A DNA stretch of 64,000 nt from Pseudomonadota bacterium. Its GTDB lineage: Bacteria > Desulfobacterota > Binatia > Binatales > Binataceae. The notes under the pieces were generated by a model. The model saw nothing but the letters and a program-made list of their open reading frames with translations, searched no databases and was not told the origin of the DNA. The translations under genes and the position numbers were made by a program. Positions within the stretch are counted from its first letter, which is position 1, and each line of letters starts with the position of its first letter. This document shows positions 35,674-45,932 of this stretch, piece by piece. The DNA is taken from contig JAJPIL010000028.1 in assembly GCA_021324755.1 (NCBI GenBank), forward strand, positions 62,001-126,000. Direction: 5' to 3'.

Positions 35674-37386
35674 ATGGGAATGACTAACGAACAAATCGCT
35701 CGTGTCTTCGATGAAATCGCTGACATGCTGGAAGTGAGCGGCGACGACTTTTTTCGCGTGCGCGCGTATCGCAACGCCGCACGTACCGTGCGCGAGTGCG
35801 CCACAAGCCTCTCCACCATGACACCATCGCAAATTCGTGAACTGCCAGGCATCGGAGAAGATCTCGCCTCTAAAATCGAAACGTTGATTAAAACGGGAGA
35901 ACTGCCGCTCCATCGCGAGCTTTCACGCAAAGTCCCGCCAGGACTGGTTGCGCTCCTGCGGGTCCCTGGGCTCGGACCTAAGCGCGTGCGAGCCTTGAAC
36001 CAGGAGCTTGGTGTGCGCGACTTAAATACGCTTAAGAGCGCGCTCGAGTCGGGCGGAATCGCGAAGCTCAAAGGGTTCGGCCCAAAACTCGAGCAGCATC
36101 TTCGCCAGTATTTGGCGCAGCTCGATAACAAAACACCTGAGCGTTTGCGTTACGTCGATGCCGCCGCTATCGTCGCGCAGTTGATCGGTCACATGAAGAA
36201 AAGCTCAGCGATCGTGAGACTCGAGGTTGCGGGCAGTTTTCGCCGCAAGAAAGACACCGTGGGAGACCTGGATGTTCTCGTAGAATCAACCGAGCCTGAA
36301 GCGGTAGCCGACGCTCTAATTTCGTTCCCAATGGTCAAAGAGGTGGTCGCTAGGGGCGAAACAAAAACTTCCGTCATCCTGCAAAATGGTTTTCAAATCG
36401 ACCTTCGCGTGGTAAGCCGCCAGAGCTTTGGCGCGGCTTTGATTTATTTCACCGGCTCGAAAGCGCATGGTGTGCATCTGCGGCGAATAGCGCAGCGCAA
36501 GGGTTTGCTGCTCAACGAGTACGGCCTTTATCGAGAGGGCAAAATGATCGCTGGGCAGGACGAAGAGGGTATATACCGTGCGCTGGGTCTTGCATGGATT
36601 CCTCCGGAGCTTAGAGAAGACCGCGGAGAAATCGAGGCGGCCGAGCTCGGACGATTGCCAAGGCTTTTGGAGCTGGAAGATATGCGTGGCGATCTTCACA
36701 CGCACACAACCTGGACCGACGGCAGAGCGACATTGGAGGAGATGGCGTTAGCGGCAAGCGCCCGGGGCCTTGAGTATATCGCCGTTACTGACCATTCGCG
36801 GCGGCTTGCGATGGTGCATGGTCTTGACCCCAAGCGCCTGCGCGAACAGTGGCGAGAGATCGAAAAAGTCCAAGCAAAAGTGCCCAATGTCAAACTTTTG
36901 CGAGGCATAGAAGTAGACATCATGGAGGACGGTAGTCTCGACTTGCCCAACGACGTCCTTGCAGAGCTCGACTGGGTGGTAGCTTCTGTTCATTACAAAC
37001 TCAACCAGGCCCCGAATGCGATGACGAAGCGGCTTATCAAGGCGATCCGCAACCCTCACGTCGATGTCATCGGCCATCCTACCGGGCGACTTATCAACCA
37101 ACGCGAGCCGAGCAATTTCGATCTGGATGAAGTGTTGCGCGTGTGCCGCGAGGAAGGCTGCGCGCTCGAAGTTAACTCCCAGCCTGACCGCCTCGACCTG
37201 AACGACGTAGCATGCCTGAGCGCGAAGCGGGCAGGCGTACGTTTGGTCATCTCGACCGACGCCCACCATCCGCGAGACTTCGCCGCAATCGAGTTTGGCG
37301 TGAGTCAGGCGCGCAGGGGATGGATCGAAGCAGCTGACGTTCTCAATACGCGACCGCTAAACGAGCTTTTAAGGCTAAGGCGCTAA
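35674..37386 (+). CDS. polX: DNA polymerase/3'-5' exonuclease PolX
   Basis: 570 residues. The order is typical of bacterial PolX. First come helix-hairpin-helix repeats (ELPGIGEDLASKIETL and VPGLGPKRVRAL). The polymerase palm follows, with GSFRRKKDTVGDLDVLVES carrying the catalytic D-x-D; the fingers/thumb have FTGSKAHGVHLR. From about residue 336 there is a PHP domain with DLHTHTTWTDG, TDHSRR and STDAHHP metal ligands. PolX fills gaps in base-excision repair and trims 3' ends through the PHP domain. All catalytic motifs look intact. ATG 35674 or 35680 are both possible starts. Confidence 0.96.
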   Translation: MGMTNEQIARVFDEIADMLEVSGDDFFRVRAYRNAARTVRECATSLSTMTPSQIRELPGIGEDLASKIETLIKTGELPLHRELSRKVPPGLVALLRVPGLGPKRVRALNQELGVRDLNTLKSALESGGIAKLKGFGPKLEQHLRQYLAQLDNKTPERLRYVDAAAIVAQLIGHMKKSSAIVRLEVAGSFRRKKDTVGDLDVLVESTEPEAVADALISFPMVKEVVARGETKTSVILQNGFQIDLRVVSRQSFGAALIYFTGSKAHGVHLRRIAQRKGLLLNEYGLYREGKMIAGQDEEGIYRALGLAWIPPELREDRGEIEAAELGRLPRLLELEDMRGDLHTHTTWTDGRATLEEMALAASARGLEYIAVTDHSRRLAMVHGLDPKRLREQWREIEKVQAKVPNVKLLRGIEVDIMEDGSLDLPNDVLAELDWVVASVHYKLNQAPNAMTKRLIKAIRNPHVDVIGHPTGRLINQREPSNFDLDEVLRVCREEGCALEVNSQPDRLDLNDVACLSAKRAGVRLVISTDAHHPRDFAAIEFGVSQARRGWIEAADVLNTRPLNELLRLRR

Positions 37387-37667
37387 GGCGAAGAGATTAC
37401 CCCTCCCACAATAAGCCAAGCCGTTTCAGGGTATTGGTAGCCGCTGATCCGTCGAGCTGTATTAGGCAGAAGGAAACCAAAATAAATGGGTGAGTCAAAC
37501 GCCAATCACGTTGCCCGTCCTCACGAATTGACGAGATGAGCAGATACGGCGGGCTTTACGCTGTGGTAGCGCTTTTAGTTCTGACCCAGAATTTGGCAGA
37601 TTTGCCGCGATCGATTAAACTAGGTAGAGTGCTTGGAATTTCCACGCGCGGTTGTTGAAAAGGATCA

Positions 37668-38393
37668 GTGACGACAACAGTCAGTCGCCATTTAGTCCCA
37701 TCTGATCAAGCGTGGAGAACGCTTAAGTACTTTTTTGCTGCCTTGCTGATAGTTCTTGGCATCATACTTCCCAGTCTGCGCCCATCCGGACACTCAGTGC
37801 TCATTTGGTTACAGCGCCAATTCTGGTTACTGGTGACGCAACCAGATCCGTGGCGCCTGTCGTATGAAATGCCTTCAGCCAGGCCGTCTAAAGTCGCAAC
37901 CGAAAAGACTGCTGCACGTAATGCCACCAAGACCCTGCCGGCAGTGTCCAGCGAATCTAAGGCCAAAGAGGCCGCCGCCAAAGGTTGTCGTAACATCGAT
38001 GACCCACTTTCGATCATACCTCGACGACAACTTTTCGACCTGATCGAGCCCTGCATCGTGGTACGAGGAAGAATAGATTCCGAACCCATCCCAGATCCTG
38101 ACGGCCTCGTATTCGACTTCGTGCCCGATCCTAGTCAGGCACAGCTTTTCGAAGATGCCAACAAGGCAGTGGGAATTATCGCGCCTCCCGATATGCCTGG
38201 GTGCACGCCAAGCGAGCTTGGGGAATTTCATCTAGGCGTTTCGGCCGCGACCTGCAGCGGAGCGAATGTGACTGTGCCTCCGCCTGGAACCGAGGTCGAG
38301 ATAGTGGGCGCCTACGTATTCGACCGCGAACTCGAAGCACCCGTAATTGCGCCTGTCTGGGCCGTCAAACCCGCATCGCGAGCTCCCGGATAG
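37668..38393 (+). CDS. Membrane-anchored hypothetical protein with OB-like C-terminal domain
   Basis: 241 residues from GTG 37668 after AAAGGA. One N-terminal helix (YFFAALLIVLGIILP, residues about 21-38) is followed by an alanine/lysine/serine linker (about 70-105) and a domain containing IVVRGRIDSEPIPDPDG, then GTEVEIVGAYVFDRE and PVIAPVWAV. The alternation of V-x-x-x-G-x-x-V-x-D near the end recalls small periplasmic OB-fold domains such as DUF3465. There are four cysteines that could form disulfides. The function is unknown, and the domain call is a guess from pattern. Confidence 0.5.
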   Translation: MTTTVSRHLVPSDQAWRTLKYFFAALLIVLGIILPSLRPSGHSVLIWLQRQFWLLVTQPDPWRLSYEMPSARPSKVATEKTAARNATKTLPAVSSESKAKEAAAKGCRNIDDPLSIIPRRQLFDLIEPCIVVRGRIDSEPIPDPDGLVFDFVPDPSQAQLFEDANKAVGIIAPPDMPGCTPSELGEFHLGVSAATCSGANVTVPPPGTEVEIVGAYVFDRELEAPVIAPVWAVKPASRAPG

Positions 38394-38485
38394 AAGTTTT
38401 CTTGAAAGCCATCGGCAGCTAGGTACGCCCTAACAGAAGCGGCCGAACTGGATCGTTCTGGCTGCGTGGAGCCCGGCACCAAGAT

Positions 38486-41302
38486 TCATGCTGTTTCTTG
38501 CATGGGCTCGCCGCAATGCTCAGGGATATCCTGAACCCCACATTTTGCTCCCATCCAGCAGACCAATCGCGGCCGACCGTCGACCGACTCTACGTGCATT
38601 GGCCGACCGCAATGTTCGGGAAGCGGAATTGTCTGCCCGCATTTGGCGCACTTAAGCCCGGTCGCCATATTTAAACCCTCCACATCTTTTGCTGAAGAAA
38701 CCTCATCTTCACGCCCTTCAGAACGCGCATTTTCTTCCACCGGCATCGCCCCGTCAAAACCCATGCGGTAATCAGCCGCGCCATCAGACGCCAAATAATT
38801 CGAAACCGTCTCTGTCTTGAGTTCCGCGTCTGGTTTGGCGTCTGACAAATCCCCTTTCTGCACAGCTTGAGTTTCAAACTCCGAAGCGAACATCCGGTCC
38901 AGCTTGCGCGCTTCCCAACTCAATAGCAGCGCGTTACTGACTACACACACACTTGACAAGGCCATTGCGAGGCCGGCCAACGCAGGATTAAGAAGCACGC
39001 CGAACCAGGGGTACAGTACGCCCGCGGCAACTGGGATACTTAAGGTATTGTAGAAAAACGCCCAAAATAAGTTTTGGCGCACTTTGCGCAGGGCCAATTT
39101 GCCCAACACGACAGCCCGCACAACATCTCGCAAGTCATCCCGCACCAACACGACGTCGCCCGTCTCTTTGGCAGCATCCGTACCCGAGCCAATCGCGATA
39201 CCTACATCGGCTGCTGCGAGCGCCGGCGCGTCGTTGATTCCGTCGCCAACCATGGCAGTCAGCTGACCGGAATCGCGAAGCCGCCTGACCAGAGCTATCT
39301 TATCTTCCGGCATCATCTCGGCGTAGTATTCGTCCACTCCGACCGCACGGGCAACCGTGCGTCCAACAAGCTCGTTGTCTCCCGTAACCAAAGCGGTCTT
39401 CATCCCGAAAGCTTTCAGGATGCTGACGACCTCTTTCGCCTGCGGTTTTACCGGATCGTCGAACCCTAGTACCGCGATCACTCGTGAATCATGCGCAAGA
39501 AAAAGCGCAGTTGCTCCAGACGCGGCAAGCTCTTCTGCTCGCGCCTTGGCCTCCGCAGATAGCTCGATTCCCAGCTCTTCGAGCAAACGCCTGTTACCTA
39601 GCGCGACTACGTCATCGCCCTCAGCGAGCACGCCCCTTCCAGGCCGCTCTTGCGTGGCAAGCGGTTGCAGCCCAGCTAGATCACCTGACTTGCGGGCGCA
39701 CTCAACAACAGCCTTCGAAAGCGGATGGAGCGAGCCCATCGCGACCGCAGCCGCGAGCCGTAGCGCTTCGTCCGTTTCGACTCCCAAGGCTGCGATGCTT
39801 CGCAGCTGTGGCTTGCCGTAGGTCAAGGTTCCCGTTTTGTCGAACAAAACCGTGTTGACGCGCGCTACCATCTCGAGCGCCGACGCCCGCTTGAATAAGA
39901 TGCCGCGTCGCAAACCGACTGCGCTACCAACCATCAAAGCGGTCGGCGTGGCAAGTCCCATCGCGCACGGGCATGCAACGACCAGCACAGCTGCCATCAC
40001 CGTGAGCGCCTTTGCGACGCCAGCACCGGCCACCATCCAAGCCACGAACGACACGATGGCTATCGCGATCACCACCGGCACGAAACGACCGGCTACGACG
40101 TCAGCAAGGCGCTGAATCGGAGCCTTGTCACTCTGCGCATCTTCCACCATCCGCACAATCCTCGCGACGGCCGTATCGGCCCCTACGCCGAGCGCCTTGA
40201 CCTTGAGCGTGCCGCTCAAATTCAACGTACCACCGCTGACTTTGCTGCCCACGCTCTTTTCCACCGGCATCGACTCGCCGCTGAGCATCGACTCGTCGAC
40301 CGCGCTAGTTCCCTCGATCACTTCGCCGTCCACCGCGATTCGCTCGCCGGGACGGACGAGCACGATATCCCCCACTTCGACTTCGTCAGTGCTCACTACC
40401 GTCTCGGCGCCGTTTCGGACTACCACAACCTGCTGAGGCATCACGCTCAAAAGCTCGCGCAAAGCCCCCATCGCGCGCCCTCGCGCATGGGATTCGAGGT
40501 ATTTGCCGAGCCGAATGAACAGGATCAATTCGACAGCGGTATCGAAAAAGCGCGGCCCCGCGAAGAAAACCTGAGGAAACGTGGTAAGCACGGAATAAAA
40601 ATAGGCAGCCAAAAGACCTAGGGCCACAAGCGTATCCATGTTTGCCGTACGATTACGAGCGCCAATATAAGCGCCGCGCAAAAACGTAAGCCCTGCGCTG
40701 AACAAAGCTACGGTCGCAACCAAAAGCGTGACTACCCCTGCGTAAGCGCCCGAAGCATGCTGTAGCCAGTGAACGGCAACCGCGAAAACAGCGCTTGCGC
40801 AAAGCCAAAACAGGTTCCATCGGGCCTCTCTCTGCTCAGGCTCGGTTGCCGAACGGTAAAAAGTCGAGCTCCTCAGTACGAAAGCGTCGTAGCCCGCACC
40901 TCGCACCGCTTCAACCAGCGTTTGCAACTCGGTCCCGCTCTGAACCTCAACCCGAGCAGTGGAACTTGCGAAATTAACCTGCGCGCGTTGCACACCCGGG
41001 AGCTGCGCGAGCGATTTTTCGATCGCTTGCGCGCAACTCGCACAGTGCATTCCTGAGATTCTGAGCGTCACCGTCTGGCGCGCATCTGCTGTTCCATTGA
41101 GCGGATAGGCTCGATAACCGGCGCGTTCGACCTGTTCGACGATTTGCTTGGCCGATACTGCTTCGGCCGACTCGACCGTAAGCGTTTCGGCGGCAAAATT
41201 GACCTGCGCCTGGCGCACGCCTGAAAGCTCGCCTACAGCGCGTTCGATAGCGGAGGCGCATGCCGCGCAATGCATCCCGCTAACCTTGAAACGTTGCGTC
41301 AT
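38486..41302 (-). CDS. copA: Copper-exporting P1B-type ATPase with Cys-rich C-terminal extension
   Basis: 938 residues from ATG 41302 behind AAGGA. Two N-terminal heavy-metal-associated domains carry MHCAAC (C12, C15) and MHCASC (C87, C90). The transmembrane metal site is CPC at 444-446, the phosphorylation site is D488 in DKTGTLT, and [10 protein letters not shown] completes the core, giving a Cu(I)-type P-ATPase that pumps copper out of the cytosol. After the last membrane helix there is an unusual tail of about 125 residues ending in a CAKC...HCGRPM...C...C...HCGEPM zinc-ribbon-like module. It follows csoR with 67 bases between, as one operon. Confidence 0.95.
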   Translation of the reverse strand: MTQRFKVSGMHCAACASAIERAVGELSGVRQAQVNFAAETLTVESAEAVSAKQIVEQVERAGYRAYPLNGTADARQTVTLRISGMHCASCAQAIEKSLAQLPGVQRAQVNFASSTARVEVQSGTELQTLVEAVRGAGYDAFVLRSSTFYRSATEPEQREARWNLFWLCASAVFAVAVHWLQHASGAYAGVVTLLVATVALFSAGLTFLRGAYIGARNRTANMDTLVALGLLAAYFYSVLTTFPQVFFAGPRFFDTAVELILFIRLGKYLESHARGRAMGALRELLSVMPQQVVVVRNGAETVVSTDEVEVGDIVLVRPGERIAVDGEVIEGTSAVDESMLSGESMPVEKSVGSKVSGGTLNLSGTLKVKALGVGADTAVARIVRMVEDAQSDKAPIQRLADVVAGRFVPVVIAIAIVSFVAWMVAGAGVAKALTVMAAVLVVACPCAMGLATPTALMVGSAVGLRRGILFKRASALEMVARVNTVLFDKTGTLTYGKPQLRSIAALGVETDEALRLAAAVAMGSLHPLSKAVVECARKSGDLAGLQPLATQERPGRGVLAEGDDVVALGNRRLLEELGIELSAEAKARAEELAASGATALFLAHDSRVIAVLGFDDPVKPQAKEVVSILKAFGMKTALVTGDNELVGRTVARAVGVDEYYAEMMPEDKIALVRRLRDSGQLTAMVGDGINDAPALAAADVGIAIGSGTDAAKETGDVVLVRDDLRDVVRAVVLGKLALRKVRQNLFWAFFYNTLSIPVAAGVLYPWFGVLLNPALAGLAMALSSVCVVSNALLLSWEARKLDRMFASEFETQAVQKGDLSDAKPDAELKTETVSNYLASDGAADYRMGFDGAMPVEENARSEGREDEVSSAKDVEGLNMATGLKCAKCGQTIPLPEHCGRPMHVESVDGRPRLVCWMGAKCGVQDIPEHCGEPMQETA

Positions 41303-41369
41303 TGCGGTAATCCTTCTCTTTCTCGCTCATGAGTTTCATTGCGACTACAAAAGGTCAATCTTCTCAGGG

Positions 41370-41705
41370 CTATGAAGCCAAAAAACGATCGAGCGTTTGA
41401 ATTAGCTCCTCTACCTTGTCGTGCGCTTCTTGCCGCACCATCGCCTGTCTGACGCAGGTCTTGAGATGGTCGCGCAACACGATAAGCGCCACCTTGTCCA
41501 AGGCACGCCTTACCGCTGTGATTTGCTGGAGAATATCCACGCAGTAAACGTTCTCGGCGATCATGCGCTGAAGCCCGCGAAGTTGTCCTTCGGCGCGACT
41601 CAGCCGCGAAATAAGGTCTTCCTTTAGCTCAAATGTCCGTGCCTCGTCCTTGAGACGTCTACGCTTGCTGTTCGTCGACGGATTCCCAGAGCCGGCGTTA
41701 CGCAT
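41370..41705 (-). CDS. csoR: CsoR-type copper-sensing repressor
   Basis: 111 residues from ATG 41705; the frame runs to 41795, but the promoter lies in that stretch, so the long form is excluded. The DUF156 fold is all-helical: LISRLSRAEGQLRGLQRMI then C55 in NVYCVDIL, and H80 and C84 in RDHLKTC, forming the Cys-His-Cys Cu(I) site of CsoR. Copper binding releases DNA, allowing copA expression downstream. A basic N-terminal tail (NSKRRRLKDE) may aid DNA binding. The autoregulatory operator overlaps the 5' UTR. Confidence 0.9.
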   Translation of the reverse strand: MRNAGSGNPSTNSKRRRLKDEARTFELKEDLISRLSRAEGQLRGLQRMIAENVYCVDILQQITAVRRALDKVALIVLRDHLKTCVRQAMVRQEAHDKVEELIQTLDRFLAS

Positions 41706-41756
41706 ATACTCGTACCTAGTATCTGTATCATAGGACAAACGAGAAGGATTGTTCAA
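41706..41756 (-). promoter_or_regulatory. csoR-copA promoter and candidate CsoR operator
   Basis: On the minus strand TTGAAC (41756-41751), 18 bases, and TATGAT (41732-41727) make a good sigma-70 promoter. Between the -10 and the ATG lies an inverted repeat ATACT-N7-AGTAT (41722-41706) touching the start codon. Its position would let a bound repressor block transcription start. The 5' UTR would be only about 15 bases. Confidence 0.6.
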
Positions 41757-42025
41757 GCTGCAAACCGTTAACTTTGCCGACTCGAGGAACGCCAAAGACG
41801 GGCGCCCTCTGCAAAGTAAAAGAAGCGCGCCTGATTAACTTGACATCCGCGGCTATCAGCAACTCCCCAAAAGATCGACGATGGCGTGCAGGCTATGTGT
41901 CATAAAAGTTTTCTTGCGCCTCTCACAAATAGCGAAAAATTCACGCATAATGGGAAACTGACTTGAGGTTTATCTGAAATGTTTTCGGGACTACACCGCA
42001 TAAAGATTCGCAGGGAAGAGCGACG

Positions 42026-42841
42026 ATGATGTACCATTCGAGCAGAACGGTTTGGTCCCCAGCAGTCGCGGTACTGCTGGGAGTCGCTTTGCTTTTCGCT
42101 GGACGATCAGCCGCCCAATCGCCGCTTTTCGAGTCGGGGCCGATTGCCGAGGATCAGGTGCCGCAAGCTATCCGCCAAGCAGTAGCTTCGCCAGGGCGCC
42201 CGGCCGAAGACAAGGCTCTGGATGCTGGGCGTAAGCCCGACCAAGTGATGGCTTTTTTCGGAATCAAGCCTGGAATGAAAGTCGCCGACCTCTTCGCAGG
42301 CACGGGCTATACGACCGAACTCTTAAGCCGTATCGTTGGCCCCACTGGAAAAGTGTATTCGCAAAATCCTAATTTCGAACCGCGGCTTAAGCGTTTAGAA
42401 GAAGCTTGGCGCGCCCGGCTTAAGAAACCTGAACTTTCTAATGTTGTTCCCGTGAGCGCCGACTTCAATTCCGACAATCTGCTGCCGGTACCGTTCGGCT
42501 CGCTCGACGCCGTCGTGATTAATCTTAACTACCACGACCTCGTGTGGCGCGGCGTCGATCGTGACAAATTGAACGCCGCGATCTTTCGCTACCTCAAGCC
42601 GGGCGGTATCTACGGTATCGTCGACAGTAGCGCGCAGCCCGGCTCAGGCACTAGAGACGTCAAAACTCTTCATCGAATCGACGAACAAGTCGTGATCAGG
42701 GACGTAGAAAGAGCCGGCTTCAAGCTCGCTGCAGCATCTAGCGTCCTTCGCAACCCAGCGGACGACCGCACTTGGTTGGTATTCGAGCACCGCGGAACGC
42801 AGGACCGGTTCGTTTTGAAGTTTATAAAGCCCAAAACATAA
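42026..42841 (+). CDS. Exported class I SAM-dependent methyltransferase-like protein
   Basis: 271 residues from ATG 42026 after GGGAAGAG. An N-terminal signal (basic residues, then PAVAVLLGVALLFAGRSAAQS) predicts export with cleavage after residue about 31. The mature part has motif I ADLFAGTGYTTELLS, PTGKVYSQNPNFE for the second strand, DAVVINLNYHDLVW and LKPGGIYGIVDSSA, a complete class I methyltransferase fold similar to COG4798. Such secreted methyltransferase-like proteins recur in proteobacteria, although SAM is not expected in the periplasm. Function is unknown. Confidence 0.82.
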   Translation: MMYHSSRTVWSPAVAVLLGVALLFAGRSAAQSPLFESGPIAEDQVPQAIRQAVASPGRPAEDKALDAGRKPDQVMAFFGIKPGMKVADLFAGTGYTTELLSRIVGPTGKVYSQNPNFEPRLKRLEEAWRARLKKPELSNVVPVSADFNSDNLLPVPFGSLDAVVINLNYHDLVWRGVDRDKLNAAIFRYLKPGGIYGIVDSSAQPGSGTRDVKTLHRIDEQVVIRDVERAGFKLAAASSVLRNPADDRTWLVFEHRGTQDRFVLKFIKPKT

Positions 42842-43130
42842 CCAAGCGCTAAGACATTGAGCTGCGCAAGAGTCTGCGGGCCAAGGCACCCGTTCTGAGC
42901 CACGCGCCCGGCTTGGCCAGCGTTTTGGCCGAACCCCGCCTTTGAGTGTGAGGGCTCGAGATTATGAACTCTGCCGGTTTTAGGAACGCGCGGATGAGAC
43001 AAACCGCGTTTGTGCGACGGAAAGCTTGCAAGCCGAGGAGAGCAGCCCGTATCATTTTGCTTGATACTCTTCGCAAAGCGCACATGCTTTGCAAAACCCT
43101 TCAGTAGAACTAACGAGCAGGAGCCGACCC

Positions 43131-45932
43131 TTGGAACTAACCAAAACCTTCGAGCCAAAAGGTGTTGAAAGCCACTGGTTGACGGTTTGGGAGGAGGGCC
43201 GCTACTTTGTGGCGGACCCAAGCAAGCCTGGCAAAGCGAAAGATCCGGTATCGGGCGACGATTACTTCTCGGTTGTGATTCCTCCGCCCAATGTGACCGG
43301 TCAGCTCCATTTGGGACATGCGCTTAACGCGACTTTACAGGACGTTATTGTCCGCGCGCGGCGCATGCAAGGGTTCAACACGCTCTGGCTGGTGGGCACT
43401 GACCACGCTGGGATTGCGACCCAGAACGTTGTCGAGCGCGAGCTCGCCAAGGAAGGCAAAAGCCGCCACGACCTGGGACGAGAGGCCTTTGTTGCGCGAG
43501 TCTGGCAGTGGCGCGACCTCTACGGACGAAAAATAATTGAGCAGCTCAGAAAACTGGGGGCTTCGTGCGATTTCAGTCGCGAGCGTTTTACTCTCGACCC
43601 TGGCCTTTCCCGAGCGGTCGTAACGGTTTTTGTCCGCCTGTACCGCGAAGGGTTGATTTACCGCGACCGCCAGCTCATAAACTGGTGCCCCAGATGTGAA
43701 ACGGCGCTTTCGGACCTCGAGGTCGACCGTAAAGAGACAGGACCGGCAACGCCTCCTTCATTTGACGAGCATGGCAGGCTTGACGCTAGTAAGCTGCCGC
43801 CGGGAGGGTTGCTGTATTACATCCGATATCCGCTGGCGGACGGAAGCAACACGCTCACGGTCGCAACCACGCGGCCCGAAACGATGCTCGGGGATACTGC
43901 GGTTGCGGTCAATCCCAATGATCAGCGCTACGCAGGCTTAGTCGGCAGGCGCGTAGTCCTACCTATTATTGGTCGGGAGATCCCGATCATAGCCGACGAA
44001 GCCGTGGAAGTGGATTTCGGCACCGGTATTGTCAAGGTAACGCCGGCTCACGACTTCGTCGACTTTGTCGTTGGACGACGCCATCAGCTTGCGGAAATTG
44101 TCGTAATCGATACGCGGGGACGGATGACCGACCAGGCGGGCCCCTATCGTGGGTTGTCACGAGAGCAGGCGCGCGCCCAAGTGGTCGAGGAGTTGCGACG
44201 GCAAGGACTGCTCGAACGAATCGAGCCTCATCGCCATGCCTTAGGCGTCTGCTCGCGATGCGAAACCGTCCTTGAGCCGACGCTTTCGTGGCAATGGTTT
44301 GTGCGCGTTAAGCCGTTGGCAGAAAAAGCGATCGAGGCGGTGCGTAACGGACAGACGCGCTTTCACCCCAAACACTGGGAGAACACTTACTTCGCCTGGC
44401 TGCGCAATGTGCATGACTGGTGTATCTCGCGCCAGCTCTGGTGGGGCCATCGAATTCCAGCCTACTGGTGTCGGCGATGCGGCCATCTGATGGTCGAGGA
44501 GAAGTCCCCGCAAGCTTGCGCGGCCTGCAACGCAACCGAAGTCGAGCAAGAAGAAGACGTTCTCGACACATGGTTCAGCTCAGCCCTCTGGCCGTTTTCG
44601 ACGCTGGGATGGCCCGAGCAGACGCCAGAGTTCAAGCGGTACTACCCGACGACCCTGCTCGTGACCGGTTTCGACATCATCTTTTTCTGGGTAGCACGTA
44701 TGATGATGATGGGGCTCCATTTCACCGGCCAGGTGCCGTTTCGCGACGTCTACATCACTCCTCTGGTTCGCGACCAATACGGCAAGAAAATGACGAAGTC
44801 GCGCGGAAACGTCGTGGACCCTCTCGTAATCATGGAGACCTACGGCACCGACGCAGTACGGTTCACGTTGGCGCAGCTCGCCATCCAAGGCCGTGACCTA
44901 ATACTTTCGGACGACCGTCTAGCTGCCTCCCGAGCCTTCGCCAACAAACTCTGGAACGCCGCGCGATTCATTCTCATGAACCTGGAAGACGCGCCCAAGC
45001 CGCTCCCTTTCATACCAAACGAGAAGCTCGATCTAGCAGCACGCTGGATTCTGGAGCAACTCGAAGAAACGATCGCCGAGACGACGCGCTTTATCGACGC
45101 CTATGAATTCAATTCTGCGGCTCTGACAGTCTACGATTTCGCCTGGCATCGTTTGTGCGACTGGTACATCGAGTTATCCAAGGAACCGCTTCGAGAGGGC
45201 GGCGAAGCTCGCGTGAGGGCGCAATTCGTGCTTGTCAGAAGCATGGAGCGCTTGCTCAGGATTCTCCATCCTTTCATGCCGTTTATTACCGAAGAGCTCT
45301 GGCAGGCGCTTCGTCCCTACATAAGCGAGCCTGAGCTCGCACGCCATCTAGCGGTCGCCAGTTTCCCAAAAAAAGACGAAAGGTTCAAACTAAGCCCGTC
45401 TGAGCGGGTTGCGATGGCTCACTGTGTTCAGTTTGCCCAGACCGTAAATTCGCTGCGCGCCCTGCTGGGCTTCCATCCTGGCGAGCGGGCGGAGGTGATC
45501 GTGAGGCCACTTGCGAGCGCGGACCACGATAAAGCCGCAAGTGAAAGTTTCCGAAGCGAAGTAGAGAGCTGGCGTAAATACGCCGGAGTCATCGCCAAGG
45601 CGCGAATTTTCACGGAAAAAGACGCACCAGCCACATGGCCGCGCGCAGTTCCGTTCGTGCTGCCGTGGTGCGAGCTTTCGCTGGCCGTTGCCGAAAACTT
45701 TGACCAGGAAAAGGCAAAAAGGATACTGAAGAAAAAGCTGGACGAGGCGAGGGCCTACTATGAGCGCCATTCGGCTCGCTATGCCGATGCTGATTTCCAG
45801 GCGAAGGCCGATGAGGAAACCAAACGCGAAACGGCTAGACGCATCAAAGAATTGGAAGAGCAGATTCAAAGGCTCGACGCTCTCGTAAGCTACTTTGAGA
45901 GTTCCGTCCGTGGTAACGCTTCTGCCGCATGA
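43131..45932 (+). CDS. valS: Valyl-tRNA synthetase
   Basis: 933 residues from TTG 43131, seven bases after AGGAG; the frame opens at TTG 43089 but that adds a leader with no ribosome site. It charges tRNA-Val. Class I motifs are PPNVTGQLHLGHALN (HIGH) and KKMTKSRGNVVDP (KMSKS). The editing domain (TTRPETMLGDTAVAVNP, then VTPAHDFVDF) and a C-terminal coiled-coil arm are present. CRRCGHLMV and CAACNATE look like a zinc-ribbon insertion near the catalytic domain. The stop lies inside the start region of nadC, forming an operon. Confidence 0.97.
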   Translation: MELTKTFEPKGVESHWLTVWEEGRYFVADPSKPGKAKDPVSGDDYFSVVIPPPNVTGQLHLGHALNATLQDVIVRARRMQGFNTLWLVGTDHAGIATQNVVERELAKEGKSRHDLGREAFVARVWQWRDLYGRKIIEQLRKLGASCDFSRERFTLDPGLSRAVVTVFVRLYREGLIYRDRQLINWCPRCETALSDLEVDRKETGPATPPSFDEHGRLDASKLPPGGLLYYIRYPLADGSNTLTVATTRPETMLGDTAVAVNPNDQRYAGLVGRRVVLPIIGREIPIIADEAVEVDFGTGIVKVTPAHDFVDFVVGRRHQLAEIVVIDTRGRMTDQAGPYRGLSREQARAQVVEELRRQGLLERIEPHRHALGVCSRCETVLEPTLSWQWFVRVKPLAEKAIEAVRNGQTRFHPKHWENTYFAWLRNVHDWCISRQLWWGHRIPAYWCRRCGHLMVEEKSPQACAACNATEVEQEEDVLDTWFSSALWPFSTLGWPEQTPEFKRYYPTTLLVTGFDIIFFWVARMMMMGLHFTGQVPFRDVYITPLVRDQYGKKMTKSRGNVVDPLVIMETYGTDAVRFTLAQLAIQGRDLILSDDRLAASRAFANKLWNAARFILMNLEDAPKPLPFIPNEKLDLAARWILEQLEETIAETTRFIDAYEFNSAALTVYDFAWHRLCDWYIELSKEPLREGGEARVRAQFVLVRSMERLLRILHPFMPFITEELWQALRPYISEPELARHLAVASFPKKDERFKLSPSERVAMAHCVQFAQTVNSLRALLGFHPGERAEVIVRPLASADHDKAASESFRSEVESWRKYAGVIAKARIFTEKDAPATWPRAVPFVLPWCELSLAVAENFDQEKAKRILKKKLDEARAYYERHSARYADADFQAKADEETKRETARRIKELEEQIQRLDALVSYFESSVRGNASAA

